A stretch of DNA of 42,139 bases from Spirochaetia bacterium (lineage in GTDB: Bacteria; Spirochaetota; Spirochaetia; CADAEX01). Below the pieces are notes generated by a model. It searched no databases, was not told the DNA's origin, and saw nothing but the letters and a program-made list of their open reading frames with translations. A program made the position numbers and the translations under genes. Position 1 is the stretch's first letter. Every line of letters begins with the position of its first letter. Of this stretch, positions 8,552-18,114 are shown piece by piece. The DNA lies in NCBI GenBank assembly GCA_024402405.1, contig JAKSTW010000013.1:1-42139 (forward strand), given 5' to 3'.

Positions 8552-9287
8552 ATCAAAAAACGATATAGAGGGAATCAGGGATTCCGGGGCCATACTGGCT
8601 GAGACTTTTGAGAAGCTGAAGACAGTGGTGGCTGCCGGTATCACAACTGAGGAGATCGATGATATTGCCAGGGAGTTTGTGCTGGCCCGCCATGCCAAAC
8701 CAGCATGTCTGGGATATATGGGCTTTCCAAAAAGTGTATGTATATCTGTGAATGACGAGGTCATTCATGGTATTCCGGGGAAACGTGTTCTTCACGATGG
8801 TGATATTGTGAGCCTTGATTTCTGTGTCGATCTTAATGGTTATATCTCTGACAGCACTATCTCACTTCCTGTGGGAAAGATAAGTCCCGAAGCCCAGCAG
8901 CTTCTGAAGGTGACAGAGGAAGCTCTGTACCGTGGAATTGAGAAAGCTGTGGCAGGCAATAAAGTCATGGATATATCCAGGGCCGTATTTGTTCATGCCA
9001 AAAAATATAATTACGGCGTAGTACGTGACTATTGCGGTCATGGGGTAGGGTTCCACATGCATGAGGAGCCTCAGATCCCAAACTATATTTTCAGAGGTTC
9101 TAATCCAAAGCTGAAAGATGGTTATGTGATTGCCATTGAGCCTATGATAACCATGGGAACCGATGAAGTGTCTGTGCTGGACAATGACTGGACAGTAGTG
9201 ACAGATGATGGTTCCTGGGCTGCTCATTTCGAGCATACAGTTGCTGTTCATGAGGGATATGCTGAGATCCTTACAAAACTGAGATAA
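8538..9287 (+). CDS. map: Methionine aminopeptidase, type I
   Basis: 249 residues. It removes the initiator Met from nascent proteins in the cytoplasm. Metal ligands of the pita-bread fold are visible: Asp in SLDFCVDLNG, Asp in YISDSTIS, His in GHGVGFHMHEEP, Glu in AIEPMITMG and Glu in HFEHTVAVHE. There is no N-terminal extension, so it is the short type Ia form. The second-Asp block reads GYISDS instead of the common GYHGDS. The start lies inside the end of nusB; htrA follows after 4 nt. Confidence 0.96.
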   Translation: MIRIKSKNDIEGIRDSGAILAETFEKLKTVVAAGITTEEIDDIAREFVLARHAKPACLGYMGFPKSVCISVNDEVIHGIPGKRVLHDGDIVSLDFCVDLNGYISDSTISLPVGKISPEAQQLLKVTEEALYRGIEKAVAGNKVMDISRAVFVHAKKYNYGVVRDYCGHGVGFHMHEEPQIPNYIFRGSNPKLKDGYVIAIEPMITMGTDEVSVLDNDWTVVTDDGSWAAHFEHTVAVHEGYAEILTKLR

Positions 9288-9291
9288 TCTC

Positions 9292-10593
9292 ATGAAGAGA
9301 TTTCTGTTTGTATCTCTGTTTTTTCTGATTCTGTCCGCTTTTTCTTTTGGAGGCAGCTCCTGCCGGAAAATTGTGGACAGAGTGCAGCCTTCTACAGTTT
9401 CCATTGAGATCCTTGATGTCACCAGACAGAAAGTTCCTGACGGATGGGATTTTTCTTATGATCCTTTTGCCCCTTCAAAAATAAATAAAGATAATGAGCT
9501 GGAATTCCGTGAGGACGGAATAGGTTCAGGTGTCATTGTCAGCAGAGATGGAAATAAATATTTTGTCCTGACTAACGATCATGTGGTGAACGGCAGTGAG
9601 TCGATCCTTATAAAATTATATGATGGCTCTTCTGCCAGCGGCACTATTGTTGGGACTGACCCTAAAACTGATATGGCTCTTGTTTACTTTGAAAGTGCTC
9701 TGTCTCTTCCTGTGGCCAGACTGGGAGATTCTGACAGATTGCATGTCGGGGACAGAGTGCTCAGCTTCGGATCTCCGCTGGGGTATGATTTCAGTGTTTC
9801 TGCCGGCATTGTCAGTGCATTGGGCAGGCAGAATGCCTACAGTGATATCCGCAGTGATTTCATCCAGACTGATGCGGCCGTGAACCAGGGCAACTCCGGT
9901 GGACCTCTGGTTGATATGAGAGGAAGGGTAGTTGGGATCAACACATGGATCGCATCACCTTCCGGTGGAAATGTGGGACTGGGATTCGCTGTCCCGTCAA
10001 ATAATATTAAGAAAATTATATCTCAGCTGCTGACTTCAGGAACTGTCAGTTACGGCTGGCTGGGTGTCATATCAGGAGAGATGCTTCCTGAGACATGTTC
10101 AGATATGGGAATTCCTGTTGGGGGAGGGACTTGTATATTAAGTACCATTCCCGGGGAACCTGCTGATGTCCAGGGACTTATGCCTGGGGACTGCATAACT
10201 GAGATAAACGGAAAGCCGGTGCTGGATTATGATGATTTTGTGCTTCGTATCGGGCAGCTGGATCCAGGAGATACTGTCGCCATAAGATTTTATCGTGACG
10301 GAGCGCTGATGGAGCGAAATATAACTCTGACTCTGGCAGATGACAGCCGTATTCCTGAGTTCACTTACTGGCCCGGAATATCAGTAATGGCACTGGAAGA
10401 AAAAGTTGTGGTGGCTATGGTGGAGAATAACGCGGTAATGCATGTTCATCCCGGAGATATTATTGTCAGTATTGATGGCAAAGAAATAAGAAGTCTCAGG
10501 GATTTCTATTCTGCTCTTAATGGACTGCAGGATCTGTTTGAGATCTCTGTTATTCGTGGTGAGAATACCATAAGTGAGGTTATGAAAAAATGA
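9292..10593 (+). CDS. htrA: DegP/HtrA-family periplasmic serine protease with two PDZ domains
   Basis: 433 residues. Residues 1-20 form a signal peptide. The trypsin-like domain contains the triad His97 (LTNDHVV), Asp127 (KTDMALV) and Ser202 (NQGNSGGPLVD). PDZ1 starts around residue 250 (YGWLGVISG...GLMPGDCITEINGKPV). PDZ2, around 360-430, is short (VHPGDIIVSIDGKEI). It degrades or refolds damaged envelope proteins, which fits its operon with the PpiC foldase. The stop overlaps the next gene's start as ATGA. I recall the same order, nusB-map-htrA, in Borrelia. Confidence 0.95.
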   Translation: MKRFLFVSLFFLILSAFSFGGSSCRKIVDRVQPSTVSIEILDVTRQKVPDGWDFSYDPFAPSKINKDNELEFREDGIGSGVIVSRDGNKYFVLTNDHVVNGSESILIKLYDGSSASGTIVGTDPKTDMALVYFESALSLPVARLGDSDRLHVGDRVLSFGSPLGYDFSVSAGIVSALGRQNAYSDIRSDFIQTDAAVNQGNSGGPLVDMRGRVVGINTWIASPSGGNVGLGFAVPSNNIKKIISQLLTSGTVSYGWLGVISGEMLPETCSDMGIPVGGGTCILSTIPGEPADVQGLMPGDCITEINGKPVLDYDDFVLRIGQLDPGDTVAIRFYRDGALMERNITLTLADDSRIPEFTYWPGISVMALEEKVVVAMVENNAVMHVHPGDIIVSIDGKEIRSLRDFYSALNGLQDLFEISVIRGENTISEVMKK

Positions 10594-11201
10594 GTACAAA
10601 GGAGTTTTTGCCGTATTCAACTGTAAGAAATAATGCTCTGAAACTTGGATATAAGATCTTCGTTGAGGATAAATTCATTCCTGATTATATGTATGTCTCT
10701 TTCCGTGGTGGTGCTTATATGGGCAATGTGCTGAACGAATATCTCCGCTTTATCTGGAATGCTGCAATCAAGGGAGTCTGCTATGTAGGCGTTGTGGCTC
10801 AGTCATATACTGATGTCAAAAACCATGGGCAGCTGTCAGTGGAAGGATGGACCAAGAAGCCTGAGGATATTGATCCTGACTCCAAGATTCTCTTCATTGA
10901 TGATATATTCGATTCAGGTCTCACTATAAACAATCTGGTGGGATATCTTATCTCCAAGGGACTGAAACGGGAGAATATCAAGGTGGTTGTCCATGATTTC
11001 AAGATCAAGGAATATGAGAAGTGCGATCTGAAGATTTTCCCTGACTATTACTGCCGCAAACATGTCATAAAAAGAAAGGAAGATGAGCTCTGGATCCACT
11101 ATATGAGCCATGAGCTTATTGGTCTGGCTGAGGAAGAGCTGGAGGAACATTATTACAAAGAAGATCCTGAGCTCCGTAAGGTCATGAGTGCCAGACTCTG
11201 A
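10590..11201 (+). CDS. PRTase-family protein, probable purine phosphoribosyltransferase
   Basis: 203 residues. ILFIDDIFDSGLTINNL is the PRPP-binding loop of type I phosphoribosyltransferases, and FRGGAYMGNVL precedes it at the usual spacing. The C-terminal SHELIGLAEEELEEHY resembles the COG2236 hypoxanthine/guanine-type enzymes common in archaea and spirochaetes. It likely salvages a nucleobase with PRPP; the base is not determinable here. It overlaps htrA by 4 nt (ATGA). The gene ends 12 nt before the convergent MATE gene, and no terminator is visible. Confidence 0.8.
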   Translation: MSTKEFLPYSTVRNNALKLGYKIFVEDKFIPDYMYVSFRGGAYMGNVLNEYLRFIWNAAIKGVCYVGVVAQSYTDVKNHGQLSVEGWTKKPEDIDPDSKILFIDDIFDSGLTINNLVGYLISKGLKRENIKVVVHDFKIKEYEKCDLKIFPDYYCRKHVIKRKEDELWIHYMSHELIGLAEEELEEHYYKEDPELRKVMSARL

Positions 11202-11213
11202 TATTTCCTGCTG

Positions 11214-12575
11214 TTATGCTTGATAGTGCCGTCTGCACACTTTTCTGAAGGCCCAGATGAAGCAGACTATATGTGCTGCCAGTGTGATGGCCCAGGATAC
11301 AGGATATGAGATGTAGATTATCTGGATGGTGTGGAATCTTGGAATCTGGAATATTGTCATCAGCCACAGGATCCTGAAGGCACATGCACCCAGCAGTGAT
11401 ACTATGGTCGGCATCAGTGAATATCCTATTCCTCTGATGGAGCCCACCATTGTGTCCATCATTCCGCATATCACATAAGGACCGCATACACGCAGCAGTC
11501 TTATCATTCCAGCCTGTATCACGGGTTCGCTGGTTGAATATATGCTGATGAGCCCATGCCTGAAGATTATGCACAGCACTCCAAGCACACTTCCTGTAAG
11601 TACCACGCACAGCTGTGACAGAAAAAGTATCTTAAGTATTCTCCTGTAGTTGCCTGCACCCAGGTTCTGGCTGGTGAATGAGAGGGCAGTATGATGGAAT
11701 GCATTCATGGCAAACCACACAAAATGCTCCACATTTATTGATGCTGAGTTTCCTGCCATGATCGTGGCGCCGAAAAGATTCACGGAAGATTGGATCAGCA
11801 CATTGGATATGGAGAAGATTATGCCCTGGATGCCGGCTGGAAGACCTATCCTGATGATCATGTACAGCTGCTTGCGGTGTATCTTCAGCTTATGAAGTTC
11901 CAGTCTGACCATACCGCTGTCCCGCATAAGGCACATGATTATAAGAGCTGCGGATATGGTCTGTGAAATGACAGTTGCTATAGCCACACCTGCCACATCC
12001 CATCTGAATTTTATTACGAATATAAGGTTCAGCACCACATTGACGAAACCAGCCAGTATGAGGTAGTAGAGAGGTCTTCTGGTATCACCCACAGCCCTGA
12101 GTATCGCACTGCCGAAATTGTATATCATGGTGGAGGTCATTCCAAGAAAGTATATTTTCAAATATAGCTCTGCCAGATCCATGACTTCAGCAGGAGTGTT
12201 CATCCAGACAAGCAGTGGCCTGATTCCCACAAGTCCCACTGCAGTCAGTATTATTCCGCTCATAATGCTCAGCAGTATGGATGTATGGATCGTGTTGCTG
12301 ATCTCTTCCCTGTTTCTGGCTCCGTAAAATCTGGCCACCACGACATTTGTACCTATGGAGAGACCTACAAACAGATTTGTTATGAGATTTATCAGTGAGG
12401 TGTTGGAACCTACTGCTGCCAGTGAGTTGTCTCCTGCAAAACGTCCCACCACAATGATGTCTGCTGCATTGAACAGCAGCTGAAGTATGGTTGAGCACAT
12501 GAGCGGTATGGCGAAGAAACATATTTTCCCCAGCAGAGGACCATGGCACATATCTATCTCATAATTTTTCTTCAT
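11214..12575 (-). CDS. MATE-family efflux transporter
   Basis: 453 residues with about twelve membrane helices in two homologous halves, the MATE (multidrug and toxic-compound extrusion) architecture. Family features are the N-terminal PLLGKICFFAIPLMCSTILQLLFNAAD, followed by VGRFAGDNSLAAVG. The C terminus is arginine-rich. Substrate and coupling ion cannot be deduced. The ATG at 12575 lies 6 nt after a predicted -10 box, and the AGGA that might look like a ribosome site falls inside the promoter spacer. The mRNA is therefore predicted to be leaderless. Confidence 0.93.
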   Translation of the reverse strand: MKKNYEIDMCHGPLLGKICFFAIPLMCSTILQLLFNAADIIVVGRFAGDNSLAAVGSNTSLINLITNLFVGLSIGTNVVVARFYGARNREEISNTIHTSILLSIMSGIILTAVGLVGIRPLLVWMNTPAEVMDLAELYLKIYFLGMTSTMIYNFGSAILRAVGDTRRPLYYLILAGFVNVVLNLIFVIKFRWDVAGVAIATVISQTISAALIIMCLMRDSGMVRLELHKLKIHRKQLYMIIRIGLPAGIQGIIFSISNVLIQSSVNLFGATIMAGNSASINVEHFVWFAMNAFHHTALSFTSQNLGAGNYRRILKILFLSQLCVVLTGSVLGVLCIIFRHGLISIYSTSEPVIQAGMIRLLRVCGPYVICGMMDTMVGSIRGIGYSLMPTIVSLLGACAFRILWLMTIFQIPRFHTIQIIYISYPVSWAITLAAHIVCFIWAFRKVCRRHYQA

Positions 12576-12581
12576 AACATT

Positions 12582-12610
12582 ATTTCATTCCTCAAAGGCA
12601 AATTAGTCAA
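12582..12610 (-). promoter_or_regulatory. Promoter of the MATE gene (leaderless layout)
   Basis: Minus strand: TTGACT (12605-12610), 17-nt spacer, TGAAAT (12582-12587), then 6 nt to the ATG. Transcription should begin at or next to the start codon. It lies back to back with the promoter of the MBL gene. Confidence 0.55.
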
Positions 12611-12621
12611 GCAAAATGTTA

Positions 12622-12650
12622 TTGAAAATATTTCTTTTAATTTATAGCAT
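12622..12650 (+). promoter_or_regulatory. Promoter of the MBL-hydrolase operon (leaderless layout)
   Basis: TTGAAA (12622-12627), 17-nt spacer, TAGCAT (12645-12650), then 6 nt to the ATG at 12657. The GGAGG at 12651-12655 is one base from the ATG, too close to act as a Shine-Dalgarno, and would lie upstream of the predicted transcript. Confidence 0.5.
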
Positions 12651-12656
12651 GGAGGC

Positions 12657-13418
12657 ATGTTCAGGTATGCGGTTATAGGCAGCGGTTCATGCGGCAATTC
12701 TTATATTTTCGAGACCGATTCATCATGCTTTGTGGTGGATCAGGGATACTCATTCTCTGAGTTCTCACGCCGTGCAAGATCCATGGGGTTTGATGTTAAC
12801 AAAATAAAATATGTGTTTGTCACTCATAACCACCGGGATCATACCTGTGGTGTTGAGGTCATGTCCAATGCTCTGAGAATTCCTGTGTTTGCTTCCAGAG
12901 AGGATGATTTCAGTGAAGTTGTTAAAAAAGGGATGTTCTGCCGTGTGGATGTGGATTGCGGCGAGACTTATACGCTGGATGATTTTTCCTTCACAGTGTT
13001 CAAGACTTTTCATGATGATCCTGCATCTGTGGGATACAGCTTCAGATATGGCGACCTGCGTTTTACAATCATAACCGACACCGGGAAAACTTCGCCTGAA
13101 ATGGAGAGGCTTTCCTCTGATTCTGACATTATCTTTCTGGAGTCCAACTATTGTCCTCACATGCTTATGAACGGTCCGTATCCCTATTATCTGAAAAAAC
13201 GGATCATGTCCGAATGCGGACATCTTTCCAATTTTGATGCCCTGGAATTTCTGAATAAACTTGATTCCGGACGCCGAAGGGCTGTATACTTATGCCATAT
13301 CTCTGCTAAGAATAATTCCCCTGACCGGGTCAGAGAAGTTTTTGACGGAAAGATAGGACCGCAGTTCGATTGTCATATCTGCAGAAGGGGAATTCCTGTT
13401 CCTGGTATTGAATTTTAA
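12657..13418 (+). CDS. MBL-fold metallo-hydrolase, WalJ/YycJ-like
   Basis: 253 residues. VIGSGSCGNSYIFET is the characteristic N terminus of the WalJ/YycJ group. THNHRDHTCG holds the two-metal motif His57, His59, Asp61 and His62. Further ligands are probably in TDTGKTSPEM and the C-terminal LCHIS. Relatives are implicated in DNA or cell-wall homeostasis; the substrate is unknown. It is the first gene of a run with a DJ-1 protein and murC. The start is ATG 12657, since no other in-frame start is near, and it appears leaderless. Confidence 0.88.
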   Translation: MFRYAVIGSGSCGNSYIFETDSSCFVVDQGYSFSEFSRRARSMGFDVNKIKYVFVTHNHRDHTCGVEVMSNALRIPVFASREDDFSEVVKKGMFCRVDVDCGETYTLDDFSFTVFKTFHDDPASVGYSFRYGDLRFTIITDTGKTSPEMERLSSDSDIIFLESNYCPHMLMNGPYPYYLKKRIMSECGHLSNFDALEFLNKLDSGRRRAVYLCHISAKNNSPDRVREVFDGKIGPQFDCHICRRGIPVPGIEF

Positions 13419-13431
13419 GGAGATTTTAAAA

Positions 13432-13992
13432 ATGGATAAAAAAGTGCTTTTTTTGCTGGCTGAAGGCTTTGAAGAGATGGAGGCAGTGATTCCTGCCGAT
13501 CTGTGTATCAGAAGCGGGATCGAAGTTGTTACTGCCGGTATCGGTGGAATAGATATAACAGGTGCCCACGGGCTCTCTCTCATCGCTGACTGTGAGATCG
13601 AGGATGTGGAGGATGAGGAGTTCGATGCTGTGGTCATTCCGGGCGGGCTGCCTGGAGCTGAGAATGTGGCAGAGTGTGCTGAGGCTGTTGAGATCATCAG
13701 AACTCATGCTGAGGCTGGAAAGGTGATCGCTGCTATATGTGCTGCCCCTTCATTTGTACTAGGACAGAAGACAGATATACTTTCTGGCAGGAAAGCTACC
13801 TGCTATCCTGGCTGCGAAGGACGGTTCAGCCGTGATGTGAAATACACAGGTACAAAAGTTGAGCAGGATGGTAATGTCATTACAGGAAAAGGACCTGGTG
13901 CTGCTCCTGAGTTCGGGGCTGCTGTAATCAGGGCATTGCTTGGAGCTGACAATGCTGCCAAAGTTATGGCTGATACTCTGTTCGCCGAGTGA
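13432..13992 (+). CDS. DJ-1/PfpI-family protein (YajL/ThiJ-like)
   Basis: 186 residues from ATG 13432, which has TAAGGAG nine bases upstream. An in-frame ATG at 13408 overlaps the previous gene and lacks such a site. AEGFEEMEA carries the conserved Glu, and AAICAAPSFVLG carries the nucleophile-elbow Cys103. TGKGPGAAPEFGAAVI matches the C-terminal block of the DJ-1 branch. These proteins are glyoxalase, deglycase or redox-sensing chaperones; which activity applies here is open. It sits between the MBL hydrolase and murC. Confidence 0.92.
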   Translation: MDKKVLFLLAEGFEEMEAVIPADLCIRSGIEVVTAGIGGIDITGAHGLSLIADCEIEDVEDEEFDAVVIPGGLPGAENVAECAEAVEIIRTHAEAGKVIAAICAAPSFVLGQKTDILSGRKATCYPGCEGRFSRDVKYTGTKVEQDGNVITGKGPGAAPEFGAAVIRALLGADNAAKVMADTLFAE

Positions 13993-13995
13993 AAT

Positions 13996-15429
13996 ATGGA
14001 AATAAAAGGAAAACGATTCTATCTTGTGGGCATCAAGGGAACCGGGCTCTCTGCATTTGCGGAACTGCTTCTGAATGCAGGTGCTTATGTTGCCGGCAGT
14101 GATGTCCCTGAGAAATTTTACACAGACCAGGTGCTCTGTTCCCTGGGAATAAAATACAATGAGACTTTTTCAGCAGGCAACATCACTGATGATATTGACT
14201 GTGTGGTATATTCTTCCGCCTATGATCCGGCTAAGAATTCTGAGCTGGCGGAAGCTGTGCGGAGGCATATTCCCATCATACAGTATACGGATGCGCTGGG
14301 TGAGTTCTCTGCCTCCTTCGATTCCAGCGGTATAGCGGGAGTCCATGGCAAGACCACCACGACCGCACTGGCCGGAACTGTGCTGAAGGCGCTGGATGCA
14401 CCTGCTGCAGTGCTGGCCGGTTCTGCTGTGTCCAATTTCGGAAACCGCTCCACCATGGTGAACGGATCCAGATTCTTTGTTGCTGAGACCTGCGAGTATA
14501 AGCGTCATTTCATGTCATTCCACCCTAAGCGCATCATCATAACCAGCATTGAGCCTGACCATCTGGATTTTTATCCTACATATCAGGATATTTTCAATGC
14601 ATTCCTGGATTATGCCATGCTGCTTCCTGCTGGTGGAACTTTGATTTATTGCGCTGATGATGCAGGATGTCTGGAACTGCGGGAAAAAGTGGCCGCTCTG
14701 AGGAGTGATATTAAATTGCTTCCTTACGGTAAGAATGCGGATGGCAGATTCAGACTGACGGGTTCAGAGGTAAAGAACGGACGGAACTGTTTCAGTGTAT
14801 CAGGTTTTGACCGTGAATTTGCCATAAGGATCCCGGGTGAGCATATCGCTCTGGATGCTGTGGCTGCCCTGGCACTGGCTGTATCTGTGACAGAGGACTG
14901 GAAGGGGACAGAGCTTTCCGCTGCTGATCTGGATAAGATAGCATCTGGGTTTGAGAGTTTCAGGGGAAGCCGCAGACGCAGTGAGATCGTAGGAGAGGCT
15001 GGTGGGATCCTTTTCATGGACGATTATGGTCATCATCCTACAGCCATCAGACTGACACTGGAAGGGATACGGAAGTTTTATCCGGACCGGCGTATTGTGG
15101 TGGATTTCATGTCGCATACATATTCACGTACCGCAGGACTGCTGGATGATTTTGCCTCATCCTTTGACAGTGCCGATGTGGTGATTCTGAATGATATTTA
15201 TTCTTCTGCCCGGGAGAAAAAAGAAGATTCATGGAAAGACCTGGATGAAAGGTTCTTTGAGAAAGTCAGAAAAAATTATCCTGGTGCCATGTACTTTCAC
15301 AGACCTATGGACGGATTTGACGCTCTCAGGGAATTTTTAAGGCCAGGCGATGTGTTCATCACCATGGGTGCTGGAGATAACTGGACTGTGGGCAGAAAAC
15401 TTTTTGAATATTTTGAGGCTGAAAAATGA
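13996..15429 (+). CDS. murC: UDP-N-acetylmuramate--L-alanine ligase (MurC)
   Basis: 477-residue cytoplasmic Mur ligase that adds L-Ala to UDP-MurNAc with ATP. The N-terminal Rossmann loop is VGIKGTGLSAFAELL. The P-loop GVHGKTTTT lies at about 115-123, ETCEY at about 164, and SIEPDHLDFYPTY is the carbamylated-Lys/His region of the family. The C-terminal domain starts near DYGHHPTAI, and the MSHTYSRTAGLLDDF block favours MurC over the recycling ligase Mpl. No other cell-wall genes are adjacent. It overlaps yicC by 4 nt. Confidence 0.9.
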   Translation: MEIKGKRFYLVGIKGTGLSAFAELLLNAGAYVAGSDVPEKFYTDQVLCSLGIKYNETFSAGNITDDIDCVVYSSAYDPAKNSELAEAVRRHIPIIQYTDALGEFSASFDSSGIAGVHGKTTTTALAGTVLKALDAPAAVLAGSAVSNFGNRSTMVNGSRFFVAETCEYKRHFMSFHPKRIIITSIEPDHLDFYPTYQDIFNAFLDYAMLLPAGGTLIYCADDAGCLELREKVAALRSDIKLLPYGKNADGRFRLTGSEVKNGRNCFSVSGFDREFAIRIPGEHIALDAVAALALAVSVTEDWKGTELSAADLDKIASGFESFRGSRRRSEIVGEAGGILFMDDYGHHPTAIRLTLEGIRKFYPDRRIVVDFMSHTYSRTAGLLDDFASSFDSADVVILNDIYSSAREKKEDSWKDLDERFFEKVRKNYPGAMYFHRPMDGFDALREFLRPGDVFITMGAGDNWTVGRKLFEYFEAEK

Positions 15430-16289
15430 AGAGCATGACAGGTTACAGCTTCTGCGAGACAGATAATGAGGAGATCAGGATTTCCGCAGAGCTTAAATCG
15501 TACAATAACCGTTTTCTTGAGATAAATGTGAATGTCCCTTCCTGCCTGCAGGGGGTGGACAATTCCATCAGAAAATATCTGAGCGACAGAATCGCCAGGG
15601 GAAAGATCGAATTCTATCTCAGGATAAAAGAGATGAAGAATGATGTCTCTGTTGAAGTTGATGAGAATGTGGCCATGGGTTATATGAGAGCTTTTGAGAA
15701 GCTCCGTGAGATCACCGGGATAACAGAGGAGATCACACTTTCCAGTATCATCAGACAGGATGGAGTCCTGAAAAAGCGGGAGCCGGATCCGGCACTGTAT
15801 GAGAAATATATTCTGCCGCTGCTGGAAAAAGTATGCGCTGATTACGAAGCCACCTGTATCAGGGAAGGTGAGAATACCAAGACTGATATTTTGCGTCACA
15901 TGGCTGTGATCGAGCGGAATGTGGCAGAAGTTGAGGCTCATAGCGGCGAGTTTGAATCTCTTATCAGAAAAAGCATTTATGACAGGTTCCATGAGCTTCT
16001 TGGCGAGAATGTTGATGAAAGCCGTGTTTATGCAGAGACAGCCATGCTTCTGATGAAATATACGATCAATGAGGAGCTGGTGCGGCTCAGATCCCACATT
16101 GAGGGCTTCCATGCAACATTGGAATCTGACGAGCCTGCCGGCAAGAAGCTGGATTTCATCTGTCAGGAGATGAACCGTGAGATAAATACCATCGGCTCCA
16201 AAAGTATGATGGTGGAGATAGACCAGGCTGTGGTTGATATGAAGGATGCCCTGGAAAATATACGTGAACAAGTGAGGAATGTAGTCTGA
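15426..16289 (+). CDS. yicC: YicC-family endoribonuclease/stress protein
   Basis: 287 residues. It begins MKSMTGYSFCE, the family hallmark. The central ELKSYNNRFLEINVNVP and the C-terminal LDFICQEMNREINTIGSKS are the two conserved YicC blocks. E. coli YicC is an RNase that promotes decay of certain small RNAs. It shares its stop with the start of the CMP kinase gene and overlaps murC by ATGA, so the three are translationally coupled. Confidence 0.95.
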   Translation: MKSMTGYSFCETDNEEIRISAELKSYNNRFLEINVNVPSCLQGVDNSIRKYLSDRIARGKIEFYLRIKEMKNDVSVEVDENVAMGYMRAFEKLREITGITEEITLSSIIRQDGVLKKREPDPALYEKYILPLLEKVCADYEATCIREGENTKTDILRHMAVIERNVAEVEAHSGEFESLIRKSIYDRFHELLGENVDESRVYAETAMLLMKYTINEELVRLRSHIEGFHATLESDEPAGKKLDFICQEMNREINTIGSKSMMVEIDQAVVDMKDALENIREQVRNVV

Positions 16290-16807
16290 TGATCATTGCA
16301 ATATCTGGAAAAAGCGGCTGTGGAAACACTACAGTGAGCACAAAGCTGGCGGAAAAGCTGGGACTGAGACTGGTTAACTATACTTTCAGAAATCTGGCGG
16401 CAGATACCGGAAAAGATTTCTGGGAGATATGCCAGGCATCAAAGACAGATTTCTCCTATGACAGGATCGTGGACAGCCATCAGGTGGAGCTGGCAAAGCA
16501 GGGCAACTGCGTTCTGGGTTCCAGGCTGGCTATATGGATGGTGAAAGAGGCCGACCTGAAGATTTTTCTTGAGGCTTCCATTGAGACCAGGGCACAGCGT
16601 ATCGTCAAGCGGGAAGGGGGGACCCTGGAGCAGCGCATGGACGAGACTGCACGCCGTGACGAGAGCGATTCCGGCCGTTATATGAAACTGTATGGCATTG
16701 ACAACAACAAGCATGATTTTGCGGATATGATAATTGACACATCGCTTTATGATCCTGATCAGATAGTTGATATGATCGTAGCTGAGGTACGGCGCCGTAG
16801 ATTATAA
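16289..16807 (+). CDS. CMP kinase, archaeal/spirochaete (CmkB-like) type
   Basis: 172 residues, shorter than the canonical Cmk (about 225). The phosphate loop is ISGKSGCGNTT, with Asn where most P-loop kinases have Lys. Archaeal CmkB enzymes likewise deviate here (GSGTTT, from memory). RRDESDSGRYMKLYGIDNN matches the lid and acceptor region of the cytidylate-kinase-like family, and DMIIDTSLYDPDQIV is the usual C-terminal block. It would phosphorylate CMP/dCMP. It starts on the last base of the yicC stop codon. Confidence 0.85.
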   Translation: MIIAISGKSGCGNTTVSTKLAEKLGLRLVNYTFRNLAADTGKDFWEICQASKTDFSYDRIVDSHQVELAKQGNCVLGSRLAIWMVKEADLKIFLEASIETRAQRIVKREGGTLEQRMDETARRDESDSGRYMKLYGIDNNKHDFADMIIDTSLYDPDQIVDMIVAEVRRRRL

Positions 16808-16839
16808 AAGCGCATGAAGTACTGAAAAGGGTAAAATGT

Positions 16840-18003
16840 ATGAAAGAAAAGATACTGACAAGGAATTTCTGCTTCTGTTTTCTGGCGTTGTTGTCGATTT
16901 CCATGGTCATGTTCATGCTGATAGCAACTGTCACACAGTATGCCACTGAGTTCGGTGCCGCCGCATCTCTGGCTGGTCTGGTGTCAGGTATGTATGTGCT
17001 GGGAGGCATGTTCTCCAGACTGGCAGCTGGCAATCTGCTGGAGCGGTTCGGCTGGAAAAGGGTGGCACTTTTTGCTGCTGCTTTTCATTTTGCGGCCTGC
17101 TGTTTCTACCTTTTTGTCAACAATCTTTATGTTTTCATCATAGCCAGGTTCTTGCATGGCATGGGATTCGGTGTTACCAGCTGTGCCATTGTCACCATAG
17201 GAATGTCAATTCTGCCCAAAAGCCGTTTCGGAGAGGCAGGCGGGTATTTTATGATGGGTACTACTATTTCTGTTGGAATCGGTCCGTTTATCGGCGGTCA
17301 TGTCTATGATGCCTTCGGTTCAGGCGGCTGTTTTCTGTGTGCTATGATCATGTCATTTCTGACATGGCTGTTCATGTTTTTTGTTGAGCTGCGTAATGCC
17401 GATGCTGATCCATCTTCGTTTGTGCATGAGAGGAAAAAAGAACCATTTATCCGCAGAATAATAGAGCCTGATGCAATACTGGCATCTTCAGTGACCGGAC
17501 TCACAGCACTGGGATATGTGGGAATAATGGCTTTTTACCGTATTTATGCCGTGGAGACAGGTCTTGAGAGGGCATTCTCATATTTTTTCCTGCTGTATGC
17601 CGGGCTGCTTCTGTTTTTCAGACCGATGGCCGGGAAGATCCAGGACCGGTATGGAAATAAGTATGTGTGCATTCCGGGCATAATTGCCCAGACTGTGGGG
17701 CTGATTCTGCTGAGCCTGCGGCCGTGTGTCGTCACTCTGGTGATCTGTGCTGTGGGCTGTGCCATGGGATATGGCTCTCTGAACTCAGCCTGCAATGTCA
17801 TAGTGTGCAGGAGAGCTCCTGCGTCCAGACGTTCCTATGCTGTCACCACTTTCTATCTGTGCTGTGATGTTGCCATGGGGATCGGACCGGCTGTGCTGGG
17901 TGCTGTGGCATCATTGGGCGGATATCATGTCATGTATTATTTCGGCAGTGTGATCACGCTGGCTGCATTGCCTGTATTTTTCCTGTCTGAGAAGCAACAC
18001 TGA
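16840..18003 (+). CDS. Major facilitator superfamily transporter
   Basis: 387 residues with about twelve membrane helices. The loop between helices 2 and 3 reads AAGNLLERFGWKRVAL, the MFS motif A variant, and the matching half-way loop reads MAGKIQDRYGNKYVCI. Length and motifs fit the sugar/drug-efflux type (MFS_1). The substrate is unknown. GAAAAGGG lies about nine bases before the ATG. It is the last gene of the run that starts at 12657; no terminator is visible behind it. Confidence 0.9.
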   Translation: MKEKILTRNFCFCFLALLSISMVMFMLIATVTQYATEFGAAASLAGLVSGMYVLGGMFSRLAAGNLLERFGWKRVALFAAAFHFAACCFYLFVNNLYVFIIARFLHGMGFGVTSCAIVTIGMSILPKSRFGEAGGYFMMGTTISVGIGPFIGGHVYDAFGSGGCFLCAMIMSFLTWLFMFFVELRNADADPSSFVHERKKEPFIRRIIEPDAILASSVTGLTALGYVGIMAFYRIYAVETGLERAFSYFFLLYAGLLLFFRPMAGKIQDRYGNKYVCIPGIIAQTVGLILLSLRPCVVTLVICAVGCAMGYGSLNSACNVIVCRRAPASRRSYAVTTFYLCCDVAMGIGPAVLGAVASLGGYHVMYYFGSVITLAALPVFFLSEKQH

Positions 18004-18114
18004 TCGCTATCTCCATGAACTCTGTCATAGCTGGGGCAGATGGAAGTGGAATCCCATACTGGTCATGTTCCTGTGTGGCACTGTTAACGTAATGGTGCAG
18101 GTGTTCTTTTTTCA

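Noticed and set aside
12651-12655. GGAGG as the Shine-Dalgarno of the MBL gene
   Set aside because: It is only one base from the ATG, and no other in-frame start lies at the proper distance; the promoter layout suggests it is not transcribed.
15297-16271. Minus-strand open frame of 324 codons opposite yicC
   Set aside because: yicC is clearly identified on the plus strand, and the antisense product has no family features or ribosome site.
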